NCBI GenBank assembly: GCA_964244295.1
Contig: CAXTIG010000032.1
Coordinates: 19,068 to 83,067 of the forward strand
Source: JAJAZB01 sp964244295
GTDB taxonomy: Bacteria > Bacteroidota > Bacteroidia > Cytophagales > Spirosomataceae
Direction of reading: 5' to 3'
Length of the DNA stretch: 64,000 nt
The notes under the pieces were generated by a model. The model worked only from the letters and a program-made list of their open reading frames with translations, made no database searches and had not been told where the DNA came from. Numbering within the stretch: the stretch's first letter is position 1; each line of letters opens with the position of its first letter. The translations under genes were made by a program, and so were the position numbers. This document shows, one piece after another, positions 31,176 to 40,625 of this stretch.

Positions 31176-31281
31176 GGGAAACAAGGAGGGGTTAAAAGGG
31201 TGGCGACGAAACTAACCATAACCGAGTAGTTCTCCAGAGTCTCCGCTAAAAAAGTTGCGTTTCCCGACCCTTTTTTCTGGC

Positions 31282-31289
31282 TACCTTCG
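31282..31289 (+). promoter_or_regulatory. Putative -7 promoter element
   Basis: TACCTTCG, one base from TAnnTTTG, 33 bp before the DUF5916 start; a TTG lies about 25 bp further upstream and could be part of a -33 box. Confidence 0.4.
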
Positions 31290-31322
31290 CAGGTCAACCG
31301 CACCAAAACCACCCGGCGTTTC

Positions 31323-33506
31323 GTGAAAAACCTCTACCTCCTTTTATTTTTCAGTTTCTTCCTCCAACCGGCCTTCGCCCAAAAGAAAAACGAAGCGGTT
31401 CAGTACCCCATCCGCCGGGCGGCGTCGCCCATTGCGGTGGACGGGCGGATGGACGAACCGGCCTGGGCGCAGACCGCCGTGGCGGGCGATTTTTACATGA
31501 TTCTGCCCATGGATACGGCCCGTGCCAACGTGCGGACCGAAGTGCGGATGTGCTACGACGACCGCAACGTGTACATCCTGGTCGAAAATTTCGAAGAGCT
31601 GCCCGGCCCGGTGTTCGTCGAGTCGCTGAAACGGGATTTTGCCTTCGGAAAAAACGACAACTTCCTGCTTTTCATCGACCCCTTCGACGACCAGACCAAC
31701 GGCTTTTCCTTCGGGGCCAACGCCGCCGGAGCGCAGTGGGACGGGCAGATGTTTGAGGGCGCAAGCATCAACCTCAACTGGGACAACAAGTGGACTTCGG
31801 TCGTAAAACACACCGGCGACCGCTGGACCTGGGAGGCGGCGATTCCCTTCAAAACCCTGCGCTACAAAAAAGGCATCACCCGCTGGGGCATCAACTTCAG
31901 TCGGCTGGATTTGAAAACCACCGAAAAATCGGCCTGGGCACCCGTGCCGCGCCAGTTTCCGTCGGCGGCGCTGGCCTACACGGGGGTGTTGGTGTGGGAC
32001 GTGCCCCCGCCCGATCCAGGACCGAACATTTCCCTGATTCCCTACGTGCTGGGGGGCGTTTCGGCCAACCCCGTTGGGGCACCCGCCGAGTACCGGCGTG
32101 ACGTGGGGCTGGATGCCAAAATCGCCGTGACTTCCTCGCTCAGCCTCGATTTGACGGTCAACCCCGATTTTTCGCAGGTGGAGGTGGATCGGCAGGTGAC
32201 CAACCTCGACCGCTTCGAGTTGTTTTTCCCCGAACGCCGTCAGTTTTTTTTAGAAAACGCCGATTTGTTTACCAACGTCGGTTTCGCCACCATCCGCCCG
32301 TTTTTCTCGCGGCGCATCGGGCTGGGCGTGCCCATCCGGGCCGGGGCGCGGCTATCGGGCAAACTCAACAAAGACTGGCGCATCGGCGTGCTCGACATGC
32401 AAACCGGCGCGGTGGACGCCACCGGGCTGCCCGCGCAGAATTTCGCCGTGGTGTCGCTCCAGCGCCGGGTGTTCGCCCGCTCCAACATCGGGGCGATTTT
32501 CATCAACAAGCAATCGCTCGACTACACGCCCGAAGCGGGCAAACCCAGCTACACGGCCTACAACCGCAACCTGGGGCTGGAGTACAACCTGGCCTCGCCG
32601 AACAACGTCTGGCGGGGGAAATTTCTGGCGCTCAAGTCGTTCAGCCCCGCCGTGAAGGGCAACGACTACGTGCAGGCCGCCAACCTCGGCTACGGCGGGC
32701 GGCACTGGACGGTGCAGTGGCAGCACGAGTACGTGGGCAAAAACTACACGGCGGAAGTGGGCTACGTGCCGCGCCGGGGGTATTTTAAAATCAACCCGCA
32801 GGTGAGCTACCTCTTCCTACCCGCGCCGAGCAGCCGGGTGCTGAGCCACGGGCCGCAGCTTTTCACGACGGTGTTCTGGGAAAAAACGGGCGGTCCATCG
32901 CACGGTCGGGTCAGCGACCAGGAAAGTATCCTGCTTTACACCGTTCGTTCGCGGAGTCAGAACATTTTCGCGGCCTGGGTTGCCACCAGCTACGTCCGCC
33001 TGCTGGCTCCCTTCGACCCCACCAACCTGGGCCGCGACACCCTCGCCACCGGCAGCAAGCACTACTGGAATGCCTGGGGGACTGATTTCATCTCGAAACC
33101 GCAGAGCCTGTTCACCTGCTCCTTCTCCAGCCGCTACGGGGGCTACTACGCGGGTGGCACCCGGCTCGGCCTGAACGCCGAGGTGGGCTACCGCTTCCAA
33201 CCCTACGTCAGCCTGGGCCTGGCGGCGGCGTACAACGACATCCGGTTGCCGGAGCCGCTCGACAACGCCCGCTTCTGGCTCATCGGGCCGAGGGCGGAGG
33301 TGACGTTTACCAACAAACTCTTCTGGACCACCTTCGTGCAGTACAACGAGCAGATCAAAAACATCAACCTCAACACCCGCCTGCAATGGCGCTACGCCCC
33401 GGCCTCCGACCTGTTCGTGGTGTACACCGACAACTACCTGCCCGCACCGTTTTCGGTCAAAAGCCGGGCGCTGGTGCTGAAATTGACGTATTGGTGGAAT
33501 ATTTGA
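31323..33506 (+). CDS. DUF5916 outer-membrane protein with CBM9-like domain (second copy)
   Basis: Encodes 727 residues from a GTG at 31323, supported by the signal peptide directly after it (NLYLLLFFSFFLQPAFAQ). It has a CBM9-like domain (IAVDGRMDEPAWAQTAV), the conserved FFPERRQFFLENADLF motif near residue 305 and beta-barrel-like strands to a C-terminal W-N-I. It shares domain order and motifs with the gene at 944 but is clearly divergent (different loops and length), so the two are paralogs of old origin. Probably an outer-membrane protein; substrate unknown. Confidence 0.88.
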   Translation: MKNLYLLLFFSFFLQPAFAQKKNEAVQYPIRRAASPIAVDGRMDEPAWAQTAVAGDFYMILPMDTARANVRTEVRMCYDDRNVYILVENFEELPGPVFVESLKRDFAFGKNDNFLLFIDPFDDQTNGFSFGANAAGAQWDGQMFEGASINLNWDNKWTSVVKHTGDRWTWEAAIPFKTLRYKKGITRWGINFSRLDLKTTEKSAWAPVPRQFPSAALAYTGVLVWDVPPPDPGPNISLIPYVLGGVSANPVGAPAEYRRDVGLDAKIAVTSSLSLDLTVNPDFSQVEVDRQVTNLDRFELFFPERRQFFLENADLFTNVGFATIRPFFSRRIGLGVPIRAGARLSGKLNKDWRIGVLDMQTGAVDATGLPAQNFAVVSLQRRVFARSNIGAIFINKQSLDYTPEAGKPSYTAYNRNLGLEYNLASPNNVWRGKFLALKSFSPAVKGNDYVQAANLGYGGRHWTVQWQHEYVGKNYTAEVGYVPRRGYFKINPQVSYLFLPAPSSRVLSHGPQLFTTVFWEKTGGPSHGRVSDQESILLYTVRSRSQNIFAAWVATSYVRLLAPFDPTNLGRDTLATGSKHYWNAWGTDFISKPQSLFTCSFSSRYGGYYAGGTRLGLNAEVGYRFQPYVSLGLAAAYNDIRLPEPLDNARFWLIGPRAEVTFTNKLFWTTFVQYNEQIKNINLNTRLQWRYAPASDLFVVYTDNYLPAPFSVKSRALVLKLTYWWNI

Positions 33507-33511
33507 GGGTG

Positions 33512-33603
33512 GGAAATTGGGGATTGGGTAAATAGGTAATTTAGGGAGGAGACGTATCATTGAGTTACCGGAATTACCCATTTCCCCACTACCCAATTAC
33601 CTC
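33512..33603. repeat. Imperfect word-type inverted repeat
   Basis: Between two convergent genes, words such as aaattggggattgggtaa (left) and gaattacccatttcccca, ctacccaattacc (right) are mutually complementary with gaps. It resembles the perfect hairpins at 11629 and 59476 but has diverged. Confidence 0.6.
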
Positions 33604-33609
33604 TCCCGC

Positions 33610-36600
33610 CTACTCCTCCAAAACCGGCAAATACACGCTAAACGTGGCCCCCTGGCCGGGTTGACTGCGGGCCGTGATGCCGCCGCCGTGGTTGGCGGCT
33701 ACTTTTTTGCAAATGGCCAACCCGATGCCCGTGCCCGCGTACTCGGCTTTGCCGTGGAGCCGCTGAAAGACCTGGAAGATGCGGTCGGCGTACTGCTCCT
33801 CGAAGCCGATGCCGTTGTCGGTCACGTCGATGCGGTGGTAGGCGGGGGCTACCCGACTGGGAAGCGCGGAAGGGGGTAGGTCGGCGGCGGCCACCCGGTG
33901 CCGACTGACCCGAACGGTGGGAATGGTACCGGGGCGGCGGAATTTCAGCGCGTTACTCAGCAGGTTCTGAAACAACTGGCTCAGTTGCGAGCGGTCGCCG
34001 GGTACCGTTGGCAACGATTCCACCTCGATCACCGCCCCCGTTTCCTCGATCAACAGTTCCAGGTCCGTGCTCACGGCCTTCACGACCCGGTCGAGCGACA
34101 CGGGCGTGCTGCTGTCTTGCTGGGTGGAAATCCGGGAGAAGATCAGTAAATCGTCGATGAGCGTCGACATCCGGCCGGCGGCGGTTTGCATCCGCTCCAG
34201 ATGCCCGGCTCCTTCGCCCAACTGAGCCGCGTATTTTCTTCGAAGAATATCGCCGAACGATTGAATCTTCCGCAGGGGTTCCTGCAAGTCATGGCTGGCG
34301 ATGTAGGCAAACTGCTGGAGGTTTTCGTTGGAACGCTCCAAATCCTGAACGGAGGCCTGCAATTGATGGGTTCGCTGCTGCACTTGCTCGTCCAGTTCAG
34401 ACGACAAAGTCCGGAACTTCCGTTCGCTTTCTTCGATCGTTTGGCGGGTCCTGACCTGCTGGGTTACGTCGGTAGCCACGATCAGCACCCCGGAAACGCG
34501 CTCCGAATCGGCTTCGCGGTAAGGCTGGCAGGTCATGTCGACGTAGATGGTTTCCAACTGGCCGTTGCGGATCAGCGCTACGGCCAGCTCGTTGGCGATG
34601 TACGGGTCGCCGGAGTCGATTACGTTCCTGAGCAGTTTGTCAAAACCTTGCCCTTGAAGTTCGGGGATTGCATCGAGCAAGGATTTGCCGATTAACTCCT
34701 CGGGCGTCCGGTCAACGAGCCGGCCGTAGAATGGATTCGCCATGCGAAACGTCAGGTCAATCTCGCTGATGAGGGCGATTCCGACCGGCGACTGTTCAAA
34801 AGAAGTCAGTAACTGCATCCGGCTTTCGGCCAGCCGTCGCTCGGCCAGGACCCGCTCGGTGACGTCGATGGAAATGTCGAGGATGGCGTATACCGCCCCT
34901 TCGGCATCAAAAAGCGGGGTGAAGGTGATGTTGTAAAAATTGTGCGTCATTACGTCCTGCTGCACGATATCCACCTGCGAGGCGAAGCTCTGGAACATGC
35001 TTCCCGAGGTAAATACGTCGTCGAGGATTTGCAGAAAGGACTGGTTTTCCAACTCCGGCATCACCTCGCGGAGCGGTTTGCCCACGATGTCCGGCCCCTT
35101 GCCGACGATGTCGATGAAGGTCTGGTTGGGCAAATCGACGATCAAATCCCGCCCGACAAACAGCCCGATGGCGGCGGGGGCATTCAAAATGACCGAGCGA
35201 AGTTTGGCTTCGCTTTCGGCCAACTGCTGGCGGGCAACGAGTTCTTCATGCACGTCCACCACCGTTCCGATCATCCCTTCGTACGCCCCATTGGCATTGA
35301 ACCGGGGGCTGCCCTTGTCGATGGCCCAACGATACGTCCCATTTTGGGTGCGCAACCGATAATTTACGCTGAACGGAACCTGATCTTCGTTGGCTTCGAG
35401 AAAAAGCCGCCCGGCTTCCGGTTTGTCGTTGGGGTGGGTTGCGTCGAGCCAGCCAAAGCCTTCGGCCTCTTCGGGCGATTGGCCGGTGTAGGCGTACCAT
35501 TGTTTGTTGAGGTAACTGCAACGGCCATCGGGTTCGGTGATCCAAAGTATCACGGGAGCCGTGTCCGTCAGATTCCGGAAATACAGTTCGCTGGCTTCGA
35601 GTTTCTTGAGCGCCGTCACCCGCTCGGTGACATCGACCGCCATTTCCAGGATGGCGTACACCTCACCGGCGGCATTGCGCAGCGGTTTGTAGGTAAAGTC
35701 AAAATAATAGGTGCCCAACACTCCGGCCACGGCCAGCTCAGTGCGGGCCGCTGCTGCCGTGTAGGTGTTGCCGGTGGTAAATACCTCATCCAGAATGTGC
35801 AGAAAAGGCTGGCCTTTCAGTTCCGGCACGGCTTCGGCGAGGGGTTTGCCCAGTACGGACCGGTCTTTTCCCCACTGGCCAATCATGGTTTCGTTGGCGA
35901 CTTCGACTCGCAGCTCCCGCCCTAAAAACAGACAGGTGGCGACCGGGGCTTCTTCGACCAGACCCCGGAAGCGTTCTTCGTTGGCTCGGAGTTGCTCCCT
36001 GGCCCGGACGTCGCCGGTGATGTCGCGGTAGGAAAAGACGACGCCGTCGTCGAATTTGATCACCGTCGTGGCGTACCACTGGTCGAATCCCTGCCCGATG
36101 TAATGCCGCTCTCCTTCGAGGGGCTGGCCGGTTTCGACGACCGCCACCAAATCGTCGAATAGCCCCGCCTGCCGGTAAGCCGGGTGTACGGCCGAGAAGC
36201 GCTGCCCCACCAGGTCGCGGCAGCGGTGGGTTTGTTCGGCAACGCGGTTTACGAGTCGGTACACAAAATCGACAATCGCGCCCCCGTCGTCGCGGATGCC
36301 GTGGAGCACGCTGATGCCCGATGATGATCCATCGAAAACCGCCTGGAGCAGTTCAGACAGTTCCTGGCGCTGCCGGGCTTCCACGTCGCGGGTCACATCC
36401 TGGGCGATGCCCGCAAACCGGTACACCACGCCCGCTTCGTTGAAGTAACTCTGGCCGCTAAACCGGACCCAGCGCAGCACCCCTTCGTCGGCTCCGATTG
36501 TGCGGTAGGTCACGTCGTAGGCACCACCCGATTCGGCGGTCATCGCCCAACGGACGGCCTGGTCGACCCGGCCCACGTCGTCAGGGTGGATGTAGCGCAG

Positions 36601-36795
36601 GGCTTGTTCGTAAGAAAGCGCGTTGTGCTGCGCCAGCCCGAAGAGTTCGCGACAGCGTTCGTCCCAGTTGACTAGATTGGTGACTGGGTCCAACTCCCAA
36701 ACCCCCAACTGCGCGGCTTTCAGCGCAAAATTCACGTCGATGCGTTCGTTCAGGGCGGCTTGATCGCGGCTGGGTGGGGGAATCGCTTGGGCCAT
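33610..36795 (-). CDS. Cytosolic multi-PAS sensor histidine kinase
   Basis: Encodes 1061 residues with no membrane segment. About six PAS/PAC units run from residue ~20 to ~775; the repeated phrase YAILDISIDVTERV or similar marks each PAC end. A coiled coil (EQVQQRTHQLQASVQDLERS) leads to the HisKA box with phospho-acceptor His835 in ASHDLQEPLRK. An HATPase_c domain follows (QNLLSNALKF, VTDNGIGFEE, GTGIGLAICKK). It lacks a receiver, so the partner response regulator is elsewhere. It should sense intracellular signals such as redox, light or ligand through PAS domains. The neighbouring globin gene on the same strand is worth noting. Confidence 0.92.
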   Translation of the reverse strand: MAQAIPPPSRDQAALNERIDVNFALKAAQLGVWELDPVTNLVNWDERCRELFGLAQHNALSYEQALRYIHPDDVGRVDQAVRWAMTAESGGAYDVTYRTIGADEGVLRWVRFSGQSYFNEAGVVYRFAGIAQDVTRDVEARQRQELSELLQAVFDGSSSGISVLHGIRDDGGAIVDFVYRLVNRVAEQTHRCRDLVGQRFSAVHPAYRQAGLFDDLVAVVETGQPLEGERHYIGQGFDQWYATTVIKFDDGVVFSYRDITGDVRAREQLRANEERFRGLVEEAPVATCLFLGRELRVEVANETMIGQWGKDRSVLGKPLAEAVPELKGQPFLHILDEVFTTGNTYTAAAARTELAVAGVLGTYYFDFTYKPLRNAAGEVYAILEMAVDVTERVTALKKLEASELYFRNLTDTAPVILWITEPDGRCSYLNKQWYAYTGQSPEEAEGFGWLDATHPNDKPEAGRLFLEANEDQVPFSVNYRLRTQNGTYRWAIDKGSPRFNANGAYEGMIGTVVDVHEELVARQQLAESEAKLRSVILNAPAAIGLFVGRDLIVDLPNQTFIDIVGKGPDIVGKPLREVMPELENQSFLQILDDVFTSGSMFQSFASQVDIVQQDVMTHNFYNITFTPLFDAEGAVYAILDISIDVTERVLAERRLAESRMQLLTSFEQSPVGIALISEIDLTFRMANPFYGRLVDRTPEELIGKSLLDAIPELQGQGFDKLLRNVIDSGDPYIANELAVALIRNGQLETIYVDMTCQPYREADSERVSGVLIVATDVTQQVRTRQTIEESERKFRTLSSELDEQVQQRTHQLQASVQDLERSNENLQQFAYIASHDLQEPLRKIQSFGDILRRKYAAQLGEGAGHLERMQTAAGRMSTLIDDLLIFSRISTQQDSSTPVSLDRVVKAVSTDLELLIEETGAVIEVESLPTVPGDRSQLSQLFQNLLSNALKFRRPGTIPTVRVSRHRVAAADLPPSALPSRVAPAYHRIDVTDNGIGFEEQYADRIFQVFQRLHGKAEYAGTGIGLAICKKVAANHGGGITARSQPGQGATFSVYLPVLEE

Positions 36796-36942
36796 GACGA
36801 CAAGCTCTGGAAGGGATGGGGAGCAATCAGATGCAAGAAGCTGGAAAAGCTCCTACTAAAATTGGGCCAGTAGGAGAAGGGAGAAGTACGGAAAAGTCGA
36901 GATGAATTTTGGAGTCGAACTCCGTTTAGGCTAAAAAATCGT

Positions 36943-37308
36943 TTAAACAGTTTTTCCCTGCCGGTTTAGAAACCCGATTTTTGCGCTCATCACCTCCGCC
37001 ACCCGCACCGCGTGGGCCTTCGCCGCTTCCGCGTTCGGTCCGGCGAACAACTCGTCCACCGACCGGAAAAACAAGGCCAGCCAGCGCTCGAACAAGTCGG
37101 ACGTGAGCGGCGTGAGGGCGTTGACCTGGAGGTGAGTGAATAGCATCCCGCCCCGGTAACTACCCGTTTGAAACAGGATGTTTTCCCAGAAATTAACCAG
37201 TTGAGGCAGGTGCGTTTCCCAATCCACGTTCAGGGTTTCGTTGAAAATCGGGCCGAGGGTGGGGTCCTGGCGGACGTGGCCGTAGAAGTGGTGGACGAGG
37301 CGTTCCAC
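36943..37308 (-). CDS. Group III-type truncated hemoglobin, start region frameshifted
   Basis: As it stands only a GTG at 37308 opens this frame, giving 121 residues: ERLVHHFYGHVRQDPTLGPI, then WENILFQTGSYRG and FTHLQVNALTPL with the likely heme His. Codons upstream of the GTG (DLHTRADV) continue the expected globin N-terminus, but the ATG at 37343 is in another frame. The cause is a tandem copy of an 8-bp unit at 37322-37337; with one copy, the ATG would be in frame (MPDLHTRADVERLVHHFY). The protein would bind O2/NO. It may now be made without its first ~11 residues or not at all. Confidence 0.8.
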   Translation of the reverse strand: MERLVHHFYGHVRQDPTLGPIFNETLNVDWETHLPQLVNFWENILFQTGSYRGGMLFTHLQVNALTPLTSDLFERWLALFFRSVDELFAGPNAEAAKAHAVRVAEVMSAKIGFLNRQGKTV

Positions 37309-37321
37309 GTCGGCGCGGGTG

Positions 37322-37337
37322 TGGAGGTCTGGAGGTC
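37322..37337. repeat. 8-bp tandem duplication in globin 5' end
   Basis: Two adjacent copies of tggaggtc (37322-37329, 37330-37337) lie between the ATG at 37343 and the globin coding frame. Removing one copy joins the ATG to the globin frame. Confidence 0.85.
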
Positions 37338-37431
37338 GGGCATGGGGCAGGATTTTTTTGGAAAAAGAAAAAGGCCGACCCGAAAGTTCGGACTGAAAAC
37401 CGCAAACTTGCGCTGAATCGCCTTTCCCCGA

Positions 37432-39375
37432 ATGAAGTCACCCTCTTCCCACCTCGACAAGCTCAGCGGCGCGGGCCTGCTCGTGTCCATCGGCATCGTC
37501 TTCGGCGACATCGGCACCAGCCCGCTCTACACCTACCGCGCCATCCTCGAAGACCGCGTCGTCGACGAAACCCTGGCGCTGGGCGGATTCTCGGCCATTT
37601 TCTGGACGCTCACCTTTCAAACCACCCTCAAGTACGTGCTGCTCACCCTCCGGGCCGACAACCGGGGCGAGGGCGGCATTTTTTCGCTCTACACGCTCAT
37701 CCGGCGTTACGGGCGCTGGCTGCTGTTTCCGGCGGTGGCGGGGGGCAGTTTCCTCATCGCCGACAGCATCATCACCCCGCCCATTTCGGTGAGTTCGGCC
37801 ATCGAAGGGCTGCTGCCGCGCTTTCCGCACCTGCCCGTGATTCCCATCGTGCTGGCCATCATCGCGTTGCTGTTCGTCGTGCAGCAGGTGGGTACCAACC
37901 GCATCGGCGTGCTGTTCGGCCCGGTGATGCTGGTTTGGTTTACGATGATTGGCGTATTCGGCACGATGGCGTTTCTGCAAAACCCCGGCGTCATCCGCGC
38001 CCTCAACCCGCTTTACGCCTATCGCATGATTACTGACTACCCCGGCGGGTTCTGGCTGCTGGGCGGGGTGTTTCTTTGCTCGACGGGGGCCGAGGCACTC
38101 TACTCCGACATGGGCCACGTGGGGCGGCTCAACATCCAGGTTTCCTGGATTTACGTCAAACTCTGCCTCGTGCTCTGCTACCTTGGGCAAGCCGCCTGGC
38201 TCCTCGACCACATCGGGCGACCGCTGGGAATTCAGAATTCGTTTTTTGGCCTCATCCCCGGCTGGTTTTTACTGCCCAGCATCGGCATCGCCACGCTGGC
38301 TACCATCATCGCCAGCCAGGCGCTCATCAGCGGCACCTTCACCCTGGTGGGCGAAGCCTTCCGACTGACGCTCTTGCCCAAACTGCGCATCGTATTTCCC
38401 TCCGAACTGCGGGGACAACTCTACATTCCGGCGGCCAACTGGCTGCTGATGGCGGGTTGCTTCGCCGTGGTGCTTTTTTTCCGGGAATCGAAAAACATGG
38501 AAGCCGCCTTCGGGCTGTCGGTGGGCCTGACCATGCTGATGACCACCCTGCTGCTGGCCATGTACCTCTACACCCGGCACGTGGCCCGGATTTGGGTGTT
38601 CGGTCTGCTGGCCGTGTACCTAACCATCGAGGGGGCTTTTCTGGTCGCCAACCTGCGCAAATTTATCCACGGCGGCTGGGTTACGCTGTTGCTGGGAATC
38701 ATCCTCATCAGCATCATGCTCGTGTGGCGCGAGGGCAGCGCCATCAAGCGCCGCCTGACGGTGTTCGCCGATTTGCTGGCCCATTTGCCCATTTTAAAAG
38801 CCCTCAGCAACGACGAAGCCGTGCCCAAAACCGCCACCAACCTCGTCTACCTGACGGCCTCCGACCAGCCGGGTCGGGTCGAGGAACACGTGCTGGCCTC
38901 CCTCCTCGAACGCCAGCCCAAACGCGCCGACGTGTACTGGCTCCTCCACGTCGAACTAACGGACGAACCTTATACGATGGACTACCTGGTGGATATTCTC
39001 GAACCCGAAGAAGTGGTGAGGATTACTTACCGGCTGGGTTTTCGGGTGCAGCCGCGCCTGAATCTGTTGTTCCGAAAAGTAGTGGAGGAACTGGTCAAAA
39101 ACGGCGAAGTAAGCGTAGAAAGCCGGTACCGCTCGCTGCGGCAGCACGGCGTGGCGGGCGATTTCCAGTTCATCCTCATCAACCGCTTTCTTTCCCACGA
39201 AAACGACCTTTCCTGGCGCGACCAGGCCGTGATAGACGCTTACTTTTTCCTCCGCCGCTTCAGCCTGAGCGACGAAAAAGCCTACGGCCTCGACTTTCAG
39301 AACGTGACGACCGAGTACGTGCCGCTGGTGGTGAGGCCGGTGGGGGCGCTGGAGTTGAGGCGGGTGAGGCGGTGA
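37432..39375 (+). CDS. kup: Kup-family potassium uptake transporter
   Basis: Encodes 647 residues. It has the K+/H+ symporter KUP layout: VSIGIVFGDIGTSPLYTYRA in TM1, then YVLLTLRADNRGEGGIFSLY and the GSFLIADSIITPPISVSSA segment, twelve membrane spans to about residue 425, and a ~200-residue cytoplasmic tail. It imports K+ across the inner membrane. It starts divergently from the globin gene. A 13-bp-arm hairpin lies just after the stop. Confidence 0.95.
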   Translation: MKSPSSHLDKLSGAGLLVSIGIVFGDIGTSPLYTYRAILEDRVVDETLALGGFSAIFWTLTFQTTLKYVLLTLRADNRGEGGIFSLYTLIRRYGRWLLFPAVAGGSFLIADSIITPPISVSSAIEGLLPRFPHLPVIPIVLAIIALLFVVQQVGTNRIGVLFGPVMLVWFTMIGVFGTMAFLQNPGVIRALNPLYAYRMITDYPGGFWLLGGVFLCSTGAEALYSDMGHVGRLNIQVSWIYVKLCLVLCYLGQAAWLLDHIGRPLGIQNSFFGLIPGWFLLPSIGIATLATIIASQALISGTFTLVGEAFRLTLLPKLRIVFPSELRGQLYIPAANWLLMAGCFAVVLFFRESKNMEAAFGLSVGLTMLMTTLLLAMYLYTRHVARIWVFGLLAVYLTIEGAFLVANLRKFIHGGWVTLLLGIILISIMLVWREGSAIKRRLTVFADLLAHLPILKALSNDEAVPKTATNLVYLTASDQPGRVEEHVLASLLERQPKRADVYWLLHVELTDEPYTMDYLVDILEPEEVVRITYRLGFRVQPRLNLLFRKVVEELVKNGEVSVESRYRSLRQHGVAGDFQFILINRFLSHENDLSWRDQAVIDAYFFLRRFSLSDEKAYGLDFQNVTTEYVPLVVRPVGALELRRVRR

Positions 39376-39390
39376 AGACTCGCACCGAAA

Positions 39391-39419
39391 GCTCGCCCCG
39401 ATTGTAAATCGGGGCGAGC
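39391..39419 (+). terminator. Hairpin after kup
   Basis: 13-bp perfect arms gctcgccccgatt and aatcggggcgagc around a 3-base loop, 16 bp past the kup stop. A T-run is missing, so termination would be weak or Rho-assisted. Confidence 0.55.
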
Positions 39420-39466
39420 GAGGTGAAACTTCACGCGTCGGTGATGCCGGTCCGTGCTGACTTTCG

Positions 39467-39474
39467 TAGTTTAG
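39467..39474 (+). promoter_or_regulatory. Putative -7 promoter element
   Basis: TAGTTTAG in the context ctttcgtagttt, a 12-base string also found before the genes at 43795 and 49574. It lies 40 bp upstream of the AraC regulator start. Confidence 0.35.
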
Positions 39475-39514
39475 CGAGGGCGCTTTTTGATCCGCACAAA
39501 AGGCCAATTTCTGG

Positions 39515-40603
39515 ATGCAAATCAACCTAAGCCTCCTCGTCATTTTTTACCTTTTCTGCCTCGTGCAGGGGGCTACGACGAGCGCCCTGCTGCTCGGTTC
39601 GGCCCGGAAACACCCGGCCAACCGCTGGCTGGGGTTGCTCACGGCGGGATTGACGCTGCACGTCGTCGATTTTTTCCTGACCTACGCCGGGATTTACCGA
39701 CAAAACAACGCGCTGTACTTCAGCCCGATCTACTATTCCTGGAGCTTCGGGCCGCTGCTGTTTTTTTACGTGCGAACCCTCGCCTCCGGCCAGGAAACCT
39801 TTCGCCGGAAGGAAGCGCTGCATTTCGTCCCCGTCGCGATTCAGGCCTTATTTTTCGCCGTGCTTTCGCTGCAAAACCTCGACTTCAAAAGTTGGTTCTG
39901 GCTTCACATTCATAAACCCTACACCCGCTACCTGGAGTACTACGTCACCATCGCGCTGGTGCTGGGCTACGGCTGGCGGAGTTTGCGCTTGCTGCCCGCC
40001 GCGCCCCAGGCCCCGGTCTGGCTACGGTCATTTTTGATTGGTCTGGGCGTGTTTTACGTCCTGGCTATTTTTTACCCGCTGCTTTCGGCTTGGTTACTGC
40101 CGCCGCGCTCGCCCCGGTTTTACCTGACCGAACTGGTGTTGCCCGTTTTCGCGTACTGGCTGGGGTTAGCGGGGTACCTCCGGCAGCGGGCCATCGCACC
40201 GCCGAAGACTAAATCCCGCCCGGAGGTGGAGCCGGAACACCTGCGGCGGCTGACCGAAACGATGGAACGCGACGGCCTGTTTCGCAACCCGGACCTAACG
40301 CTTTCCGACCTGGCCGCCCACCTGGGGCTGACGCCCAACGCCGTGTCGGCCTGCCTCAACGCGGGCCTGCGAACTTCGTTCAACGACTTTGTGAACGGCT
40401 ACCGCCTCGCTGAGGTGAAGCGGCGGCTCCTGACCGACGACGTGGAAAAGCTGACGATTCTGGGCATTGCCTACGAGGCGGGCTTCAATTCCAAGACCAC
40501 CTTCAACCGGGTGTTCAAGGAAAGCACCGGTCTTTCGCCGAAAGCCTATCGAAATACGTCCCAACCTACCCGATGGGACGACGCGGCGGCGGCGCAGGCG
40601 TAG
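39515..40603 (+). CDS. AraC-family regulator with membrane N-terminus
   Basis: Encodes 362 residues. The N-terminal ~230 residues hold about seven membrane segments (LSLLVIFYLFCLVQGATTSA, LGLLTAGLTLHVVDFFLTYA, YVTIALVLGYGW and others). The C-terminal ~115 residues form an AraC/HTH_18 DNA-binding domain (NPDLTLSDLAAHLGLTPNAV, ILGIAYEAGFNSKTTFNRVF, STGLSPKAYR). This architecture is common in Bacteroidota and implies direct signal transfer from the membrane to DNA. The hydrolase gene begins 22 bp downstream, so it may be co-transcribed or the target. Confidence 0.93.
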   Translation: MQINLSLLVIFYLFCLVQGATTSALLLGSARKHPANRWLGLLTAGLTLHVVDFFLTYAGIYRQNNALYFSPIYYSWSFGPLLFFYVRTLASGQETFRRKEALHFVPVAIQALFFAVLSLQNLDFKSWFWLHIHKPYTRYLEYYVTIALVLGYGWRSLRLLPAAPQAPVWLRSFLIGLGVFYVLAIFYPLLSAWLLPPRSPRFYLTELVLPVFAYWLGLAGYLRQRAIAPPKTKSRPEVEPEHLRRLTETMERDGLFRNPDLTLSDLAAHLGLTPNAVSACLNAGLRTSFNDFVNGYRLAEVKRRLLTDDVEKLTILGIAYEAGFNSKTTFNRVFKESTGLSPKAYRNTSQPTRWDDAAAAQA

Positions 40604-40625
40604 GTTTGTCGAAAAAAGCTCAGCC

